Source of the DNA: an uncultured Eubacteriales bacterium
GTDB taxonomy: Bacteria; Bacillota; Clostridia; Oscillospirales; CAG-272
DNA: 10,200 bases
Assembly (NCBI GenBank): GCA_900546315.1
Contig: URCP01000099.1
Span: 1 to 10,200, forward strand
Direction of reading: 5' to 3'
A model generated the notes under the pieces. The model was not told the origin of the DNA. It made no database searches and worked only from the letters and a program-made list of their open reading frames with translations. Below are positions 7,266-10,200 of this stretch, one piece after another. Positions within the stretch are counted from its first letter, which is position 1, and each line of letters begins with the position of its first letter. The position numbers and the translations under genes were made by a program.

Positions 7266-7301
7266 TGAACGGTTTTCTGAACGTTTGGTTCAACATTTGA
7301 A
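7266..7301. promoter_or_regulatory. Candidate operator repeats upstream of the DeoR-type gene
   Basis: TGAAC occurs at 7266-7270 and 7278-7282, twelve bases apart. The second copy forms an inverted repeat with GTTCA (7288-7292, 5-nt spacer). TTCAA-CAT-TTGAA (7289-7301) is a further overlapping perfect inverted repeat. The cluster lies downstream of the regulator's own promoter and upstream of the egsA -35, a suitable place for autoregulation and joint control. Binding by the adjacent regulator is inference. Confidence 0.45.
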
Positions 7302-7316
7302 AGAAGGAAGAGAAAA

Positions 7317-8066
7317 ATGCCATTCAGCGACAGAGAAGAGAAGATACTCGACATACTGCGGCGTCAGGGGAGCGCCGGAGCCGACGAGATGGCGCGGGAG
7401 CTGTATATCAGCCGACCGACTCTCCGGCGGGATCTCATAAAGCTTGAGCAAAAGGGCGCCGTCACCCGCACGCACGGCGGCGCGAAGCTCACGACAAGAC
7501 CCGCGGACGACACTATACCCGCGTCACTCAGGATGGACGAGGACAGCAGAGCGAAGAACATGATAGCGGCTGAGGCGGCAAAGCTCGTGAGGGACGGGGA
7601 CACTGTGATGCTTGACGGCTCGACGAGCGCGCTTTACCTCGCCGCGGCGCTCAGGGAAAAGCATGACGTCGTCGTCATAACGAGCGGCGCGAGGACAGCG
7701 CTCATTCTCGGCGGGATGGGAATAAACACGATCTGCACCGGCGGACAGCTGATCGGGTCGTCCGAATCATTCATCGGGGGCGACGCGCTGAGGACGATAT
7801 CCTGTTATAACGCGGATGTTGTCTTCTTTTCCTGCCGCGGACTCGACGATGAGGGAAACCTGACCGACAACTCGGTCGGAGAGGACATCGTGAGACTTGA
7901 GATGATGAAGCGGAGCCGGAAGAGCGTACTGCTGCTTGATTCCGGCAAGGTCGGGCGCAGATGCCTGCATAATCTCTGCCATGTGTCGGAAATTGATCTT
8001 GTCGTCTGCGATAAGCCGCTCCCGGAGGATATTCGCGCGCTTGTCGGGATTGCGAAACAGGCTTGA
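7317..8066 (+). CDS. DeoR/GlpR-family transcriptional regulator
   Basis: The protein has 249 residues, the usual length of the family. The N-terminal winged helix-turn-helix covers about 1-58, with recognition region ISRPTLRRDLIKLEQKG (31-47) and the wing motif HGGA (53-56). The C-terminal sugar-phosphate sensor domain of the DeoR type has DGDTVMLDGSTS (93-104), a TSG motif (122-124), NLTDNS (181-186) and DSGKVG (208-213, usually DSSKFG in relatives). Such proteins usually repress sugar or polyol genes and release DNA on binding a phosphorylated intermediate. The start is supported by AAGGAAG at 7304-7310. It is divergent from egsA, shares its promoter region, and is followed by the lipoprotein gene, so either or both may be its targets. 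The ligand cannot be told from sequence. Confidence 0.92.
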   Translation: MPFSDREEKILDILRRQGSAGADEMARELYISRPTLRRDLIKLEQKGAVTRTHGGAKLTTRPADDTIPASLRMDEDSRAKNMIAAEAAKLVRDGDTVMLDGSTSALYLAAALREKHDVVVITSGARTALILGGMGINTICTGGQLIGSSESFIGGDALRTISCYNADVVFFSCRGLDDEGNLTDNSVGEDIVRLEMMKRSRKSVLLLDSGKVGRRCLHNLCHVSEIDLVVCDKPLPEDIRALVGIAKQA

Positions 8067-8091
8067 CTTCCCGGGAAATATGTGGTATAAT
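8063..8091 (+). promoter_or_regulatory. Strong extended -10 sigma-A promoter of the Asp-box lipoprotein
   Basis: -35 TTGACT (8063-8068), a 17-bp spacer and -10 TATAAT (8086-8091) preceded by the extended element TGG (8083-8085). The -35 contains the regulator's TGA stop codon. A perfect 10-bp palindrome, TTCCCGGGAA (8068-8077), sits in the spacer next to the -35 and could be an operator. The start should be near 8098. Confidence 0.87.
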
Positions 8092-8115
8092 ATATGCGAT
8101 AAAATAACACAGAAT

Positions 8116-8137
8116 CCCGGAACTTACCGGGGAAAGG
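8116..8137 (+). promoter_or_regulatory. Leader hairpin overlapping the ribosome binding site of the lipoprotein gene
   Basis: CCCGG (8116-8120) pairs with CCGGG (8127-8131) around a 6-nt loop. The ribosome binding site GGAAAGG (8131-8137) starts in the last base of the stem and lies 5 nt before ATG 8143. The hairpin is short and could modestly affect translation or protect the 5' end. Confidence 0.4.
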
Positions 8138-8142
8138 TTTGT

Positions 8143-10200
8143 ATGGCAAAGAAAAAGAGACGCGCTGCGGCGCTCATATCCGCCATTATGGCGGCGGCAA
8201 TGACGTTTTCCGGATGTGCCGGAGAAGGTGATACAGTGACCGACACAACAGACGAAACGACAGAGGAGACAACGATGATGGAAGAGACGAGGGTTCCGAC
8301 GCCAAAGGTCGATCAGCCGGACGCGGCAGAGCTCCCCGGAGCAAAAGACGCCGATTGGACAGCCGTGCCGATGACGACAAAATATCAGTATGATAATGGT
8401 ATACAGGGCGGCGAGGGCTGTCAGTGGATGCTCTATATCACATACGCGAACACTGACGGGAATATCGCATACGCGGGCTCGGACGTCGCTGGGATGTACC
8501 GTTCAGAGGACGGCGGCGTGACATGGGAGCCATGTACGGTAGGTATACGATCGAGCGCCGCTACGGGCATTGAGGTCGACCCGACGAACGCTGACAGAGT
8601 GCTGATAGTCGGCTGCAACTCTGGTCCTTTCGATGAGAACGGGCTCTACCTGTCGACCGACGGCGGGGACACGTTCCACAGGACGCTTCAGATGAACATT
8701 GTCGGACACCGCGACTTCAGACCGCAGATCGCGTGGGATATGTCGAGCTATGACGAGTCCTTCGGCGGATGCCGGGTCGTCTACTGGTCGCGCGAGACTA
8801 AAATTTACAATAACGGCGGTTATAAAGAGACCGCGCTCTATCGCTCGGATGACGGCGGCGAGAACTGGGAACTTATCTCGACCGATGAAAAGATAGGCGG
8901 CGCGATGATATTCTGTGATCCGGTGAGCGGGGATCTGTACGCCGGAAACGAGAACGGAACCTTTGTGTCGAGGGACGGCGGGAAGAGCTTTGAGCTTATT
9001 CTCGAGGGCGAATGCCTGTCGCTCGATGTTGTTTACAACAATCCCGGTTATGTCTACGTGACAAAGCAGGACGCGCTCTACATATCTTCCGACGGCGGAA
9101 AGAGCTTCAATAAGATGAGCGAGAGTGGATACCCGTCCTCCGGAAACCCGTCGCATATCCGCGTCAGCCCGGCGGATCATGACTATATCGTGCTTCAGAA
9201 CGACATGATGAGCGACACATATTTCTCGCACGACGGCGGAAAGATATGGAAAAAGAGCGGACGGCACGATGAGATATCATTCATACCGTACAATCAGCGT
9301 CAGGGCAATCTCGCGTGGCACCCGACCGACAGAAATATATGCCTCTCGTTCGGCGGCGATTACATACTGCGCTCGACTGACGGCGGCGAAAACTTTGAGT
9401 GGTCGAACAGTGGGTTCAACGGCGGATGCTTTACCCGGATAGCCATTAACGTGAATAATCCCGATCTGATGGCGCTCGGAAACCAGGACTACAGCGGAGC
9501 TTTCACGACAGACGGCGGGAAGACATGGAAATACACGAATTTCTACGAGGGATGGGGCGGATACTCCTACGGCGCGTATGTCGTCGACGAGCGGACGATA
9601 ATATTCGTGTGCCGCGACTTTTCGGGCAAGTACGGAAGCGGAGAGGGCGTCGATGTGATAATCCGCTCGACCGACGGCGGCGAGACATGGGAATCGACAG
9701 GAGTCGTGCTTGACGGAAGCTTGAATATCCTCGGTGTGGTCGGAGATGAAAATGTTTTGCTTGTCGGCGGATGGCACTCTGAGGACAAGGGAGAGACCTG
9801 GACGAAATCCGACGAGAAGGAGAGCGTCGAAGCTGTCCTGACGTACGCTCTTGACGGCAGCGCGATATTCGGTCTGCGCGGCTCGTGGATCGTGAAGTCG
9901 ACCGACAAGGGGCTTACGTGGGAGAAGTACGGTCGCGCCGGGGTGAATGTGCTCGACATGGCGTATGACAACCAGAACGACACGCTGTGGGTACTCGGCG
10001 AGGGCGGATACCTCTTCCGGTTCATCGACGGCGAGAGAGTGAACATAAAGCTCCCGACAGGAGGAGAGATGCGCACGAGGACAATCGCCTGCGACCCGTT
10101 TGACGGAAATATCATCTATGTCGGAAACGCGCTGAACATAGCAAAGAGCGAGGCGAGCGTGATCCGTTCGACCGACGGCGGCGCGACATGGGAGAATATG
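8143..10200 (+). CDS. Large Asp-box beta-propeller lipoprotein, GH74/Vps10-like (partial, 3' end outside window)
   Basis: 686 codons are open to the window edge with no stop. A basic N-terminus and hydrophobic stretch end in the lipobox F-S-G-C, with Cys25 as the lipid anchor, then an acidic Thr-rich linker (about 31-48). Twelve Asp boxes (S/T-x-D-x-G-x-x-W/F) begin at residues 121, 171, 235, 276, 315, 362, 411, 455, 509, 546, 586 and 676, mostly 37-64 residues apart. The 90-residue gap before the last would hold one blade without a box, making about thirteen blades so far. That fits the paired seven-bladed propellers of GH74 xyloglucanases. D114 (GSDVAG) and D449 (NQDYSG) are loosely placed like the GH74 catalytic acids, but this is weak. 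It should be exposed on the outer face of the membrane. It may be a glucan hydrolase or only a non-catalytic Vps10/sortilin-like propeller. Its own strong promoter separates it from the regulator. Confidence 0.85.
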   Translation, partial: MAKKKRRAAALISAIMAAAMTFSGCAGEGDTVTDTTDETTEETTMMEETRVPTPKVDQPDAAELPGAKDADWTAVPMTTKYQYDNGIQGGEGCQWMLYITYANTDGNIAYAGSDVAGMYRSEDGGVTWEPCTVGIRSSAATGIEVDPTNADRVLIVGCNSGPFDENGLYLSTDGGDTFHRTLQMNIVGHRDFRPQIAWDMSSYDESFGGCRVVYWSRETKIYNNGGYKETALYRSDDGGENWELISTDEKIGGAMIFCDPVSGDLYAGNENGTFVSRDGGKSFELILEGECLSLDVVYNNPGYVYVTKQDALYISSDGGKSFNKMSESGYPSSGNPSHIRVSPADHDYIVLQNDMMSDTYFSHDGGKIWKKSGRHDEISFIPYNQRQGNLAWHPTDRNICLSFGGDYILRSTDGGENFEWSNSGFNGGCFTRIAINVNNPDLMALGNQDYSGAFTTDGGKTWKYTNFYEGWGGYSYGAYVVDERTIIFVCRDFSGKYGSGEGVDVIIRSTDGGETWESTGVVLDGSLNILGVVGDENVLLVGGWHSEDKGETWTKSDEKESVEAVLTYALDGSAIFGLRGSWIVKSTDKGLTWEKYGRAGVNVLDMAYDNQNDTLWVLGEGGYLFRFIDGERVNIKLPTGGEMRTRTIACDPFDGNIIYVGNALNIAKSEASVIRSTDGGATWENM

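Noticed and set aside
8503..9777. Two minus-strand open frames (254 and 166 codons) opposite the Asp-box lipoprotein gene
   Set aside because: They mirror the repeated Asp-box coding sequence on the other strand, are rich in Arg, Val and Ala, and have no recognisable domain or start signal.
8503..10185. Recurring GACGGCGG-type sequence that could suggest a CRISPR array or DNA repeat
   Set aside because: The copies are unevenly spaced by about 110-270 bp, stay in one reading frame and encode the Asp-box motif, so they are protein repeats.

Overview
This window looks like a piece of a carbohydrate-utilisation region from a fairly GC-rich bacterium of the Clostridia type (Bacillota). The evidence is indirect: lipoproteins with a short basic N-terminus, a lipobox and a Thr/Glu-rich linker; strong purine-rich ribosome binding sites; near-consensus sigma-A promoters in AT-rich islands; a BrnQ carrier; and an AraM-type glycerol-1-phosphate dehydrogenase. 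No RNA gene, mobile element, CRISPR array or phage gene is visible. The genus cannot be named from this sequence alone.

Left part (1-4166, plus strand): an operon-like run of three genes. First is the C-terminal part of a five-bladed beta-propeller glycosidase-like protein, cut by the window edge. Next is an ABC-type solute-binding lipoprotein (866-2371), then a cytoplasmic sialidase-like Asp-box protein (2386-4128). A bidirectional hairpin terminator at 4131-4166 ends the run. The set suggests capture and breakdown of a glycan or glycoside, but no permease genes lie in the window and the substrate is unknown.

Middle (4165-7136, minus strand): brnQ, a branched-chain amino acid carrier, and a gene for sn-glycerol-1-phosphate dehydrogenase (egsA/araM). 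Each has its own promoter and leader hairpin. egsA also has its own terminator, so the two are separate transcription units although they point the same way.

Right part (7137-10200): a DeoR-family regulator is divergent from egsA. Their two sigma-A promoters overlap face to face and share a palindromic -10 element, and candidate operator repeats lie between the promoters and the regulator gene. A third near-perfect promoter begins inside the regulator's stop codon and drives a large lipoprotein with at least twelve Asp-box blades. This protein resembles the double seven-bladed propellers of GH74/Vps10-type proteins and runs off the right edge.

The genes belong to known families and I see no clearly new biological system. 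The most interesting points are the compact divergent promoter pair with its repeats, leader hairpins that abut the ribosome binding site in two neighbouring units, the presence of a G1P dehydrogenase in a bacterium beside a sugar-type regulator, and the large repeat lipoprotein.
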